The position numbers and the translations under genes were made by a program. The notes beneath the pieces are model-generated. The model ran no database searches, was not told the DNA's origin, and was given only the letters and a program-made list of their open reading frames with translations. A stretch of 64,000 bases of DNA, from positions 1-64,000 of the forward strand of contig NZ_FPAB01000004.1 of assembly GCF_900116145.1 (NCBI RefSeq), read 5' to 3'. The stretch is from Streptomyces harbinensis (GTDB lineage Bacteria > Actinomycetota > Actinomycetes > Streptomycetales > Streptomycetaceae). Below are positions 38,302 through 47,330 of this stretch, in pieces. The first letter of the stretch is position 1, and each line of letters begins with the position of its first letter.

Positions 38302-39843
38302 CTAGGGGCGGCGCAGTGCGTCGGCGGCGCCGGGGCCGGTCAGCAGCGGCAGCGTGGGGCGGGCTTCGTCCTGCTCCAGGACGTCCTTGCCGAGCACCTG
38401 CGGGTCGGGCAGTTCGACGGGGTACTGGCCGTCGAAGCAGGCCCGGCAGAGGTTGGGGCCCGCGATGGTGGTGGCCTCGGTCATCGCGTCTATGGAGATG
38501 TACGCCAGGGAGTCGGCGCCGAGCGAGGTGCCGATCTCCTCGACGGACAGGCCGTTGGCGATGAGCTCGGCGCGGGTGGCGAAGTCGATGCCGTAGTAGC
38601 AGGGCCACTTGATCGGCGGGGAGCTGATCCGGACGTGGACCTCGGCGGCGCCGGCCTCGCGGAGCATGCGGACCAGGGCGCGCTGGGTGTTGCCGCGCAC
38701 GATGGAGTCGTCGACGACGACCAGGCGCTTGCCGCGGATGACCTCTTTGAGGGGGTTGAGCTTGAGCCGGATGCCCAGCTGCCGGATGGTCTGGCTGGGC
38801 TGGATGAAGGTCCGGCCGACGTAGCTGTTCTTGACGAGGCCCGAGCCGTACGGGATGCCGCTGGCCTCCGCGTACCCGATGGCGGCGGGGGTGCCGGACT
38901 CGGGGGTGGCTATCACCAGATCGGCGTCGACCGGGGCCTCGGCGGCGAGCCTGCGGCCCATCTCGACCCGGGAGACGTAGACGTTCCGGCCGGCGATCTC
39001 GGCGTCCGGGCGGGCCAGGTACACATACTCGAAGACGCAGCCCGCGGGCTTCGCGTCCGCGAATCGGGAGGAGCGCAGACCGTTCTCGTCGATGGCGATC
39101 AGCTCGCCCGGCTCGACCTCACGGATGACGGAGGCGCCGACGATGTCGAGGGCGGCCTGTTCGGAGGCGACCACCCAGCCGCGCTCCAGCCGGCCGAGCA
39201 CCAGCGGGCGGATGCCCTGCGGGTCGCGGGCCGCGTACAGCGTGTGCTCGTCCATGAAGACGAAGCTGAAGGCGCCCTTGACCTGCGGCAGCACGATCGG
39301 GGCGGCCTGCTCCACGGTCAGCGGCTCACCGGTGGTCGCATCCCGCTGCCCGGCGAGCAGCGCGGTGACGAGATCGGTGTCGTTGGTGACCGCGGCGCGC
39401 TGCCGGCGGCCGTGGTCGGTGGGGAGTTCCGCGACCAGCTCGGCCAGGGCGGCCGTGTTGACCAGGTTCCCGTTGTGGCCGAGCGCGATCGAGCCGTGGC
39501 CGGTGGCCCGGAACGTCGGCTGGGCGTTCTCCCAGGTGGAGGCACCGGTGGTGGAGTACCGGTTGTGGCCGACGGCCAGATGCCCCTGGAGAGAGCTGAG
39601 AGAGGTCTCGTCGAAGACCTGGGACACCAGTCCCATGTCCTTGAAGACCAGGATTTTGGATCCGTCGCTCACCGCGATACCCGCGGACTCCTGTCCGCGA
39701 TGCTGGAGTGCGTACAGACCGTAGTAGGAGAGCTTGGCGACCTCCTCGCCCGGGGCCCAGACACCGAAGACGCCGCAAGCGTCCCTCGGGCCCTTTTCAC
39801 CGGGGTCGAGGTCGTGGCTGAGTCGTCCATCACCACGAGGCAC
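38302..39843 (-). CDS. purF: amidophosphoribosyltransferase
   Basis: First committed step of purine synthesis: PRPP and glutamine to phosphoribosylamine. The 513-residue protein has an N-terminal glutaminase domain whose nucleophile Cys23 follows a short propeptide (DACGVFGVW), HNGNLVN, and the PRPP loop VVVDDSIVRGNT. The GTG at 39843 is chosen because it gives the usual propeptide; a -10-like TAGACT ends seven bases upstream, so the mRNA may be leaderless. Confidence 0.95.
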   Translation of the reverse strand: MPRGDGRLSHDLDPGEKGPRDACGVFGVWAPGEEVAKLSYYGLYALQHRGQESAGIAVSDGSKILVFKDMGLVSQVFDETSLSSLQGHLAVGHNRYSTTGASTWENAQPTFRATGHGSIALGHNGNLVNTAALAELVAELPTDHGRRQRAAVTNDTDLVTALLAGQRDATTGEPLTVEQAAPIVLPQVKGAFSFVFMDEHTLYAARDPQGIRPLVLGRLERGWVVASEQAALDIVGASVIREVEPGELIAIDENGLRSSRFADAKPAGCVFEYVYLARPDAEIAGRNVYVSRVEMGRRLAAEAPVDADLVIATPESGTPAAIGYAEASGIPYGSGLVKNSYVGRTFIQPSQTIRQLGIRLKLNPLKEVIRGKRLVVVDDSIVRGNTQRALVRMLREAGAAEVHVRISSPPIKWPCYYGIDFATRAELIANGLSVEEIGTSLGADSLAYISIDAMTEATTIAGPNLCRACFDGQYPVELPDPQVLGKDVLEQDEARPTLPLLTGPGAADALRRP

Positions 39844-39850
39844 ATGGTTG

Positions 39851-39856
39851 AGTCTA
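39851..39856 (-). promoter_or_regulatory. purF -10 element, probably leaderless
   Basis: Minus-strand TAGACT ends seven bases before the purF GTG, so transcription would begin at or next to the start codon. No ribosome binding site is visible between them, which agrees with leaderless translation. Confidence 0.5.
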
Positions 39857-39945
39857 GGACAGGTTCCCCGCTTGGGAAGAACCAGCGGATTGTGAGACAT
39901 CCCCCAGCGGGGGCCCGGCGGGGCCCGATCCGGCACCCTGTGGCA

Positions 39946-40731
39946 TCAGCCGAGCACGGGCAGTTGGCCGGCGAGGCCGAGCGCGCGTTCGCCGCTGGCC
40001 TTCAGCCGGCCGGTGGCGGTGGTCTGCGCCCAGGTGGCGCGGCCGGTCGCCAGCCGCAGCCAGGTGATGGGGTCGGCCTCGACGACCGAGGGCGGGGTGC
40101 CGCGGGTGTGCCGGGGGCCGGGCAGGCACTGCACGGCGACGAAGGGCGGCACCCGCAGCTCGGTGGAGTTGCCGGGGGCCTTGGCGGCCAGCGCGTCGGC
40201 CAGCACCCGGACGGCGATGGCCAGGGCGCCGCGGTCGAGCCGGACCGGGCTCTGGAGGGAGCGGGTCAGATCGTCGCTGTGCACCACCAGCTCCACCACC
40301 CGGGTGACGGTGAAGTCCAGGCCGCGCATCGGGCCGAAGCGGTGCGGCAGGAGCAGATCCTCGCGGACGGCGGTCTCCAGGACCGCGTCCAGTTCCTCGG
40401 CGGCGGCGTCGATGGCCTCCACCGGGTCGCCGGCCGCCTCGGGGGCGTCCCCGACGCCGGCGCCGGGGTGGGCCGCCCAGTCGTCGAGGTCGAGCGCGGG
40501 CCGGGTGGCGGCGGGCGCGGGCTGGGCCAGCAGCCGGGGTACGGCGTCGATCTGGCCGGCGATGTGGGCGAGCAGCGCGTGGACGTCCCGGCCCGGGAGC
40601 GCGGCGGGCCTGGCCAGTTGCTCGGGGGTGAGGGCGTGGGCGGCCAGGCGTACGTGTTCCACCTGCGCGAGCAGCGCGTCACGGACACGGTCGGGGTGGT
40701 AGGCGCGTGACTTGCGCCGGGCGGCACACAT
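39946..40731 (-). CDS. mycothiol-dependent maleylpyruvate isomerase-family protein with sterol-carrier-like tail
   Basis: A 261-residue DinB/MDMPI-fold protein: an N-terminal helical bundle with ALLAHIAGQID and VVELVVHSDDLTRSL, the latter holding the family metal His/Asp. The C-terminal part (about 185-261: ITWLRLATGRATWAQT) resembles the sterol-carrier-like domain found in these actinobacterial proteins. Substrate unknown. ATG 40731 has no clear ribosome binding site. Confidence 0.75.
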   Translation of the reverse strand: MCAARRKSRAYHPDRVRDALLAQVEHVRLAAHALTPEQLARPAALPGRDVHALLAHIAGQIDAVPRLLAQPAPAATRPALDLDDWAAHPGAGVGDAPEAAGDPVEAIDAAAEELDAVLETAVREDLLLPHRFGPMRGLDFTVTRVVELVVHSDDLTRSLQSPVRLDRGALAIAVRVLADALAAKAPGNSTELRVPPFVAVQCLPGPRHTRGTPPSVVEADPITWLRLATGRATWAQTTATGRLKASGERALGLAGQLPVLG

Positions 40732-40879
40732 GGAAGGGAGCTTACGGCTATTCCTGCGGGAAGATCAGCGTTTGGGGAGGTGGCAGGGGCCACGCGGGGC
40801 GGTGGCAACGACATGACAACCTGATACCAAGTGGCAGGACGGCGCCGTCGGTCCCCGCGCGCTGTGCCATGCTCCCGGT

Positions 40880-41365
40880 ATGGCTTACGCGGACCGTTAC
40901 CTCGCCGACGACGAAGAACTCCTCTACGAGACCAGGCAGCACTGGACCACGCTGGTCAGTGAGTTCGTGCAGTTGGTCGTCATCGCGGCGGTGGCGGCCG
41001 TCCTCACGCTGATCATCGGGGACCTGGGGTCGCCGGTGGCGTGGGTGGTGCTGGGGCTGGCGGGGATCGCGATCATCTGGCGCTGGCTGATCCCGATGCT
41101 GCAATGGCGTTCGACGGTGTACTTCCTCACCACCAAGCGGCTGCACAAGCGCACCGGTTTCCTCACCAAGCAGGGCCGCAGCATTCCGCTGAGCCGGGTG
41201 AACGACGTGTCGTTCTCGGCGTCCCTGTGGGAGCGGATCATGCGGTACGGCACGCTGCACGTCCAGTCCGCCTCCGAGCAGGGCAAGATGACGTTCAAGC
41301 ACGTGCCCAGCCCGGAGGAGTTCAAGAACCGGGTGTACGAGGCGCTGGACCGGGTGAACGACTGA
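40880..41365 (+). CDS. bacterial PH-domain membrane protein
   Basis: A 161-residue protein with two adjacent transmembrane helices (about 30-75) and a C-terminal bPH2/YdbS-type PH domain (STVYFLTTKRLHKRTGF, IPLSRVNDVSF). Role in the envelope is unknown. CATGCT ends six bases before ATG 40880, so it may be leaderless. Confidence 0.85.
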   Translation: MAYADRYLADDEELLYETRQHWTTLVSEFVQLVVIAAVAAVLTLIIGDLGSPVAWVVLGLAGIAIIWRWLIPMLQWRSTVYFLTTKRLHKRTGFLTKQGRSIPLSRVNDVSFSASLWERIMRYGTLHVQSASEQGKMTFKHVPSPEEFKNRVYEALDRVND

Positions 41366-41424
41366 CCTGCGGCCGCTGACCGGCCCCGGTCCCGTCCGGC
41401 GGACTGCCACTACCATCCTCTTTT

Positions 41425-41967
41425 GTGATCGCACTGGCTGTGACCATCGGGCTGGCGTTCGCCGGCTATCTCGCCACCTACCTCAACGGGGTCCGGCTCT
41501 CGCAGCGCGAGGAGCGGCTGGCCCGCGTCAACCGTCAGCTCAGTGACTTCTACGGGCCGCTGTTCGCCCTGACCGAGGGCAACAGCCGCAGCTACGCCGA
41601 GTTCCTGGACCGCAACGTCCGGCCGGACGGCACCTCGCCGTTCGGCGCGGACGGCCCGCCCGCCACCGAGCGGGAGAGCAGCGAGTGGCGGCTGTGGGTG
41701 GCCACCGTCTTCCTGCCCAACATCCAGGCGATGCGCGATCTGGTGATCCGGCGCGCCGATCTGCTGCGCGAGCGCGAGATGCCGCCGGTGCTGCTGGAGT
41801 TGTGCGCGCACGTGTCCGGATACGAGATCACGGCGGCGCGCTGGGAGCGCGGGGACTACCGCGAGCATCTGTCGGTGGTGCCGTTCCCGGGCGAGGAGAT
41901 CCACGCCTACGCGCGACGGGGGTTCACCGAGCTGAAGGCGGAACAGGCCCGGCTGCTGGGCGGCTGA
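41425..41967 (+). CDS. hypothetical protein with N-terminal membrane anchor
   Basis: A 180-residue protein: one N-terminal transmembrane helix (about 2-20), then a soluble helical domain beginning LSQREERLARVNRQLSDFYG. This N-terminal YGPL pattern is found in uncharacterised bacterial membrane-anchored proteins. The GTG at 41425 is used, with TACCAT eight bases upstream. Confidence 0.7.
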   Translation: MIALAVTIGLAFAGYLATYLNGVRLSQREERLARVNRQLSDFYGPLFALTEGNSRSYAEFLDRNVRPDGTSPFGADGPPATERESSEWRLWVATVFLPNIQAMRDLVIRRADLLREREMPPVLLELCAHVSGYEITAARWERGDYREHLSVVPFPGEEIHAYARRGFTELKAEQARLLGG

Positions 41968-42053
41968 CCGCCGCCCGGGATCACCCTTCCGTCGTACGGG
42001 GAGTGTTCCGAGGTCGGATGCGCACGGGCCGGGACCGTTCCTAGCGTGCCGGT

Positions 42054-43326
42054 ATGTCCACCCCGACGACCGCCCGTGCGCGCGGACCGGTGCGCGGCGC
42101 CGAACGCGCCCTCGCCCCCGACCTCGCACGCGGCGTGATGCTGCTGCTCATCGTGCTGTCCAACACCGCGTTCCATCTGTGGGCCGCCCCGCACGGCCCC
42201 TCCGGCTGGCACCCGGTGGACGGCTCCCTGCCGGACCGGGTGGTGCAGTTCGCCATGATCACGGCGCTGGACCTGCGGGCGTACCCGCTGTTCGCCTTCC
42301 TCTTCGGCTACGGGCTCATGCGGGTGTTCGCCCGCCAGACGGAGGCGGGCACGGACCCCCGGGCGGCGACGCGGCTGCTGCGGCGGCGCGGCCTGTTGGC
42401 TGATCGTCTTCGGCGGCGCGCACGCCGCGCTGCTGATGGCCGGCGACATCATGGGCTCCTACGGGGTGGCGACGCTGCTGCTGTGCGCGCTCTTCCTGCG
42501 GCGGTCCGACCGGACGATCCTGATCGGGGCGGCGGTGGCGCTCGCGATCCTGGCCATGACGGTCGCGCCCGCCGTCGCCGCGCTGCTGGGCGGCGACCTC
42601 GGACGGCTGGGGAGCGCGCCGAGCGAGGCGACCACGGTCGTCTACGCCTCCGGGGACCCCAGCTGGCTCGCCGCGGCCGGCACCCGGCTCACCACCTGGT
42701 CGTTCGTCACCGCGGCCGGCGGGCTGCTCTCCTTCCCCGCCCATCTGATGATGCTGCTCGGATTCTGGGCGGCGCGGCGCCGGATACTGGAGCGCCCGCG
42801 GGAGTTCCTGCCGCTGCTGCGCCGGACCGCGGTGGTGGGCGTCACCCTCGGCTGGCTGACCGGGCTGCCCTCGGCGCTGGCCCACGTGGGCCTGTGGACG
42901 GTGCCGGCGGACGCGGTGGCCGAGGGCGGGGCGCTGGCGCTGCTCCAGGAGAGCACCGGCTGGCTGGGCGGCCTGGGGTACGTGGCGCTGTTCACGCTGC
43001 TCGCCCACCGGATCGCCGCCCGCCCCGCGGGCCCGGGGCGCGCGGCCCGGGCGCTGGCCGCCCTGGGCAAGCGGTCGCTGTCCGGATATCTGGCCCACTC
43101 CCTGCTGTTCGCCCCGCTCCTGGCGGCCTGGGGGCTCGGCCTCGGCGCCCACCTGGGCAGCGCGACGATGGCGCTGTTCGCGGTCGGGGTGTGGCTGGTG
43201 ACCGTGGTGGCGGCGGACGCCCTGGAGCGGCGCGGGCTGCCCGGCCCCGCGGACGCGCTGCTGCGGCGGCTGGTGTACGGACGAGGCCGGCCCGCCGCCC
43301 GGCCCGGTCAGGGCTCGACGGTGTAA
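42054..43326 (+). pseudogene. DUF418 membrane protein, frameshifted
   Basis: The first 114 residues (ATG 42054; LDLRAYPLFAFLFGYGLM) and the remainder (MAGDIMGSYGVATLLL to the stop at 43326) are the two parts of one DUF418 multi-pass membrane protein in different frames. The switch lies at GGCCTGTTGGCTG (42390-42402): one T fewer would give the expected RRRGLWLIVFGGAHAALL. Either the gene is broken in this strain or a base was added in sequencing. TAGCGT ends six bases before the ATG. Confidence 0.8.
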
Positions 43327-43775
43327 CTCAGGTCCTGGGCGGAGAGCCTGGCCGGAGCCAGCCGCAGCCACACGGCGCCGCTCTCGGCCGGGTCGGTGTG
43401 CAGGTAGCGGGAGAACCGGGTGGCCCAGCGGCTCTCGTCCGCGCCGAGGTAGCGGCTGAGCTTGCGCCGGCCGCGCGGCACGTCGAACGGCACCAGTTCG
43501 GCGCGGCCCCGGGCGATGACCTGCCGGACCCGGCCGGTCGCCAGGTCGCACTCGTCCACCACCAGAGCGACCCGGGGGTCGGCGGCGGCCTGCTGGTGGA
43601 GCCGGGCCCACGGCCCGGTCAGGGTCCAGAACTCCGCCTCCTCCCACAGGAACCACACCGGCCGCACGATCGGGCCGGCCGGGGTGACGGTGGCGAGGCG
43701 GGCGGTGAGCGGCCGGGCGAGGAACGCCTCGACGTCGAAGCCTGCGGTGGCGGAGAGGGCGGCGGCGGAGGTCAT
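43308..43775 (-). CDS. PPOX-class FMN/F420-binding split-barrel protein
   Basis: A 155-residue pyridoxamine-phosphate-oxidase-like protein: LATVTPAGPIVRPVWFLWEE, DPRVALVVDECD, RGRAELVPFDV. Such small flavin or F420 reductases are numerous in actinobacteria; substrate is unknown. ATG 43775 is used. The 3' end overlaps the DUF418 gene by 19 bases in the convergent direction. Confidence 0.82.
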   Translation of the reverse strand: MTSAAALSATAGFDVEAFLARPLTARLATVTPAGPIVRPVWFLWEEAEFWTLTGPWARLHQQAAADPRVALVVDECDLATGRVRQVIARGRAELVPFDVPRGRRKLSRYLGADESRWATRFSRYLHTDPAESGAVWLRLAPARLSAQDLSYTVEP

Positions 43776-43833
43776 GCCCCGATGCTGTCCGGCGCGGCCC
43801 GCCCCGTACACCGTCCGCCGTCCGATCCCCGCC

Positions 43834-44247
43834 TCATCCTTTGGTACTCGTCCGGCCCGGCGCGCGGCGTACGGGGGTGGGCGCGGCGCCGTGCAGCCGG
43901 TCCAGGGCCTCGGCGGCGGCGCACCGGCCGGCCGTCCGGAAGGCGTGCTCGGTGGAGTCGACGGGGTGGATGACCAGTTCGCGGACCACGACCGTGACCG
44001 CGAGCGGCACCCGCGGGCAGCGCGCGGCCAGTTCGGCACGGAAGCCCTCGGCCAGCGCCGCCGTGAACACCGGCGCCGTCTCCCGGTGCGCGTCCGGATC
44101 GCGCACCGCGCCGCCGGCGACCTCGACGGCGAACCCCGGCGGCCCGGGCTCGACATCCACCGTGGCCACGGCGAACACCCCGCAGCAGTTCTGCCGGACC
44201 CAGGACACCCGCACCTCGCGGAGCGGCCGGGAGGGGAACGTACGCAT
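43834..44247 (-). CDS. stand-alone EF-G domain IV-like protein
   Basis: A 137-residue protein that matches the pattern of elongation factor G domain IV: FAVATVDVEPG, then APVFTAALAEGFRAELA and VVRELVIHPVDSTEHAFRTAG, compared with the PVDSSEMAFKIAG signature of EF-G. No GTPase domain is present. It may act on ribosomes or be a paralogous fold with another use. ATG 44247 is used. It is divergent from the PIG-L gene. Confidence 0.65.
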   Translation of the reverse strand: MRTFPSRPLREVRVSWVRQNCCGVFAVATVDVEPGPPGFAVEVAGGAVRDPDAHRETAPVFTAALAEGFRAELAARCPRVPLAVTVVVRELVIHPVDSTEHAFRTAGRCAAAEALDRLHGAAPTPVRRAPGRTSTKG

Positions 44248-44281
44248 GGCCCGAACGTAACCCCTGCGGCAGGATGGGGAC

Positions 44282-45037
44282 ATGGCCACCCTCGTCGCCT
44301 TCAACGCCCACCCCGATGACGAGTGCCTGCTCACCGGCGGCACCCTGGCCCGCGCGGCCGGCGAAGGGCACCGGGTGGTGCTGGTGGTCGCGTCCGACGG
44401 CTGCATGGACGCCGTGCCGGAGGGCGGCGCCCCGCGCCTGGCCGAACTGCGCGCCGCCGCCGGTGTCCTGGGCGCGCACCGGGTGGTGCACCTCGGGTAC
44501 GCCGACAGCGGCCACGGCGCGGAGCTCTACCCGGACCCGCCGGACCGGCAGCGTTTTCTGCGCGCCGATCCGCGGGAGGCCGCCGAGCGGCTGGCCGGGG
44601 TGCTGCGCGAGGAGCGGGCCGATCTGCTGCTGGGCTACGACCGCAACGGCGGCTACGGGCACCGCGATCACGTCCGCGTGCACCAGGTGGCCCGCCTCGC
44701 CTTCGCCCGCGCGCCGGTGCCCCGGCTGCTGGAGGCCACCGTGCCGCGCGAGACGGCGGCGCGGCTGGCCCGGCTGCTGCGCGAGGACGCCTCCCGGCTG
44801 GAGTCGATGTTCCTGCCCCGGGCGGAGATCACCCACGCCATCGACGTCCGCCGCTACGCCGCCCGCAAGCAGCGGGCGCTCGCCGCCCACCGCTCGCAGA
44901 CCGGCGGGAAGCTGCCGGGCACCCTGGTCGGGCTGCCGCCCCGGCTGTTCAGGGCACTGCTGGGCCGCGAGTGGTTCCACGAGGTGCCGCGCGGTGCGGC
45001 CGGCCCGGCGGCGGAGGCCGCCGCGCCGCGCCCCTGA
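44282..45037 (+). CDS. PIG-L / LmbE family deacetylase
   Basis: A 251-residue zinc-dependent GlcNAc-deacetylase-like enzyme with the zinc motif AHPDDE near the start and HRDH further on (GYGHRDHVRVHQVA). Relatives act in mycothiol synthesis and on antibiotic sugars; the specific substrate is not clear. ATG 44282 follows GGGGAC. Confidence 0.85.
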   Translation: MATLVAFNAHPDDECLLTGGTLARAAGEGHRVVLVVASDGCMDAVPEGGAPRLAELRAAAGVLGAHRVVHLGYADSGHGAELYPDPPDRQRFLRADPREAAERLAGVLREERADLLLGYDRNGGYGHRDHVRVHQVARLAFARAPVPRLLEATVPRETAARLARLLREDASRLESMFLPRAEITHAIDVRRYAARKQRALAAHRSQTGGKLPGTLVGLPPRLFRALLGREWFHEVPRGAAGPAAEAAAPRP

Positions 45038-45094
45038 CCCGGCCCGCCCGGCGGGCCCGTACCGCCGCCGTACCGCCGCCGGTAGGGTCCCGGC

Positions 45095-45790
45095 ATGACC
45101 AGAGAACCCGCGTTCTATTTACGGCTCCTGCGCACCGAACTCGCTGCCTTCCGGACCACACTGGACGGCGATCTCGACGCCCCCGTCACCCACTGCGCCC
45201 CGTGGACACTGCGCGACCTCGCCGGCCATCTGGGCAGCGGCAATCTGTGGGTGGTCACCGCGACAGCCGAGGGGCGCGGCGACCACCACCCGCCCGCGCC
45301 CGAGGGCGACGCGGCGCTGCGCGCCTGGTACGAGGAGAGCGCCGCGGCGCTGCTCGCCGCGCTGGACACCGACCCGGCCACCCCGGCCTGGACGTTCCGG
45401 GCCCCGCACACGGTCGGGTTCTGGCAGCGGCGGCGGGCCCAGGAGACGCTGATCCACCGGTGGGACGCGCAGCACGCGCTGGGCGCGGCGCAGCCGCCCG
45501 GCGCCGAGCCGGCCGCGGACGGCATCGCCGAGGTGTTCGAGGTGATGGCGCCGCGCATGATCGACCGCGGTCTCGCGCCGGTGCCGGAGCGGGCGGTGCG
45601 GCTGGTGGCGGACGACCTCGGCCGGGAGTGGACGTACGGGCCGGGCGAGCCGGTGGCGACCCTGACCGGCCCGGCCGGGCAGCTCCTCCTGCTGCTGTGG
45701 GGCCGGGCGGCCGACTCCGCTCCCGGCCTGGAGTGGAGCGGCGACCGGGCGGCGGGACGGCGGGTGCTGGCCGGGCCGCTCACCCCCTGA
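45095..45790 (+). CDS. maleylpyruvate isomerase-family mycothiol-dependent enzyme; TTA codon 9
   Basis: A 231-residue DinB/MDMPI-fold protein: APWTLRDLAGHLGSGNLWV, AQETLIHRWDAQHALG with the metal His and Asp, and a C-terminal MDMPI_C region. Codon 9 (45119-45121) is TTA, so translation is expected to depend on bldA. TAGGGT ends six bases before ATG 45095, suggesting a leaderless mRNA. Substrate unknown. Confidence 0.8.
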   Translation: MTREPAFYLRLLRTELAAFRTTLDGDLDAPVTHCAPWTLRDLAGHLGSGNLWVVTATAEGRGDHHPPAPEGDAALRAWYEESAAALLAALDTDPATPAWTFRAPHTVGFWQRRRAQETLIHRWDAQHALGAAQPPGAEPAADGIAEVFEVMAPRMIDRGLAPVPERAVRLVADDLGREWTYGPGEPVATLTGPAGQLLLLLWGRAADSAPGLEWSGDRAAGRRVLAGPLTP

Positions 45791-45928
45791 CCGGGCGCGC
45801 GGGCGGCGGGGCACGGCGGGCGTTGGCGGTTTTCCGTGGCAGGACGGCAGCGCAGCCCCTGGGAGCCCGGCCGCGCCGTCGTTAGCGTCGGTGCCGCCCG
45901 CCCCGTACGACCCGTGAAGGACCTCACC

Positions 45929-46201
45929 GTGCCCCTGCGACCGCTGCGCCTCGCCGCGCATGCCGAACTGGTCTCCCTCCTGGCCCTGCTGGCCAACCTC
46001 GCCACCGTCCACCTGGCGCCCGTCTCCTCCCTGCTGGGGCCGCTGCACGGCTGCGCGTACCTGTTCGTGGTGCTGCTGGCCTGGCGCCTGCCCCGCGCAG
46101 GCACGGCGGTGAAGGCGCTGTCGCTCATCCCGGGGGTGGGCGGCCTGCTCGCCCTGCGCGCGGCGGCGGGGACGCCCGCCGGCCGGCCCGCCGCCGGGTA
46201 A
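45929..46201 (+). CDS. DUF3817 small membrane protein
   Basis: A 90-residue protein with two or three transmembrane helices (LVSLLALLANLATVHL, HGCAYLFVVLLAW), matching the DUF3817 pattern of short actinobacterial membrane proteins. The GTG at 45929 has GAAGG eight bases upstream. Confidence 0.7.
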   Translation: MPLRPLRLAAHAELVSLLALLANLATVHLAPVSSLLGPLHGCAYLFVVLLAWRLPRAGTAVKALSLIPGVGGLLALRAAAGTPAGRPAAG

Positions 46202-46387
46202 ACGCCCCGCCGCCCGGGTCATCCCCGGGTGGACTGTCGCGGGACGGCGAAGAGTGTCATGCTCGTACTCCTCGCAGTCGCCATCTCCTTCTCCGTCTCC
46301 TCGCCGCCGACGCTCGTCACCGCATCAGCACGTGGCACGACAAGGCGGTCGGGGAGTGGCCGGGGCCCCGTCGCCGGGGGTGAGCCC

Positions 46388-46582
46388 GTGACCGAACCAC
46401 TGCCGGATCTGCGCCGGTTGCAGCCGCATCAGCTCATGGGCATCCGCTGTGTCCTGTGCAATCGCTATCTGGGGGCCATGGCCCGGCGGCTGGGCCCGCC
46501 GCTGCTCGATCGCTGGGGCTACCGGTACCAGCTGTACGCCTGCCGCCCGCACTGCCCGCTGCGGCGGTTTCCCGAGTCATAG
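46388..46582 (+). CDS. small Cys-rich hypothetical protein
   Basis: A 64-residue protein with CVLC in the middle and CRPHC near the end, which could bind zinc (GIRCVLCNRYLG, YQLYACRPHCPL). The GTG at 46388 follows GGGGGTGAGCCC; a longer form from ATG 46259 would add a hydrophobic N-terminus. It overlaps the convergent ArsR gene by six bases. Confidence 0.5.
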   Translation: MTEPLPDLRRLQPHQLMGIRCVLCNRYLGAMARRLGPPLLDRWGYRYQLYACRPHCPLRRFPES

Positions 46583-47266
46583 CTCCAGGGCGAGATGCTC
46601 GGCGAACGCCGCCCGGCCCGGCTCGGTGACGGTCACCGCCCGCGTCATCCGGTCCCGGGTGAGCCAGCCGCTCTCCAGCGCGTGCCGGCACAGCGCCGCG
46701 CCCACCGTGCCCGCCAGGTGCGGGCGGCGCACCGTCCAGTCCAGGCAGGACCGCACCAGCGGGCGGCGCCCGGCGGCCGGGAGGGAGATGCCGAGGCCGG
46801 CGAGCCACACCGCGCCGTCGCCGGTCAGCCGCACGCCCCGCTGCCAGTCCAGCAGGCCCTGCTCGGTCATCGCGTCGGTGACCGCCACCCCGACCGTGCC
46901 GGCCAGGTGGTCGTAGCAGGTCCTGGCGTGGGCCAGCGCGTCGCGGCGGCGCGTCCCCGACAGCGAGCGGGCGGGGGCGCCCAGGACAGCGTCGCCGGCG
47001 AGGGCGGCCAGGTTCTCCAGCAGGTCGGCGACCTGCGGGTCGACCAGCCGGACGTACCGGTGCCTGCCCTGCCGCTCCTCGGTGAGCAGACCGCCGCGGA
47101 CCAGCAGGTTCAGATGCTCGGTCGCCGTCGAGGGCGCCACCCCGGTGTGCCGGGCCACCTCGGTCGGGGTCCAGGCGCGCCGGTCCAGCAGCGCCCAGCA
47201 GATCCGGGCGCGGGTGCCATCGGCCAGCAGCCGGGCGACGGCGGCGAGGTCGGGAGCGGTGTCCAT
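46577..47266 (-). CDS. ArsR-family winged-helix regulator
   Basis: A 229-residue regulator with an N-terminal ArsR HTH (LLADGTRARICWALL, WTPTEVARHTGVAPSTATEHLNLL) and a longer C-terminal domain of the type seen in metal-independent ArsR proteins. No CxC metal motif of classical ArsR is seen at the recognition helix. It is divergent from the TauE-like permease it may control. ATG 47266 has GGAG upstream. Confidence 0.85.
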   Translation of the reverse strand: MDTAPDLAAVARLLADGTRARICWALLDRRAWTPTEVARHTGVAPSTATEHLNLLVRGGLLTEERQGRHRYVRLVDPQVADLLENLAALAGDAVLGAPARSLSGTRRRDALAHARTCYDHLAGTVGVAVTDAMTEQGLLDWQRGVRLTGDGAVWLAGLGISLPAAGRRPLVRSCLDWTVRRPHLAGTVGAALCRHALESGWLTRDRMTRAVTVTEPGRAAFAEHLALEL

Positions 47267-47290
47267 GGCTCCAGTGTCCCTCCGCGACCC

Positions 47291-47306
47291 TTCGGTCCCG
47301 GCCGAA
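47291..47306. promoter_or_regulatory. candidate ArsR operator
   Basis: TTCGG-N6-CCGAA, an inverted repeat between the divergent ArsR and TauE genes, overlapping the upstream part of the TauE promoter (TAGGAT at 47319-47324). Confidence 0.4.
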
Positions 47307-47330
47307 ATATCCGGGTTCTAGGATCCGATC

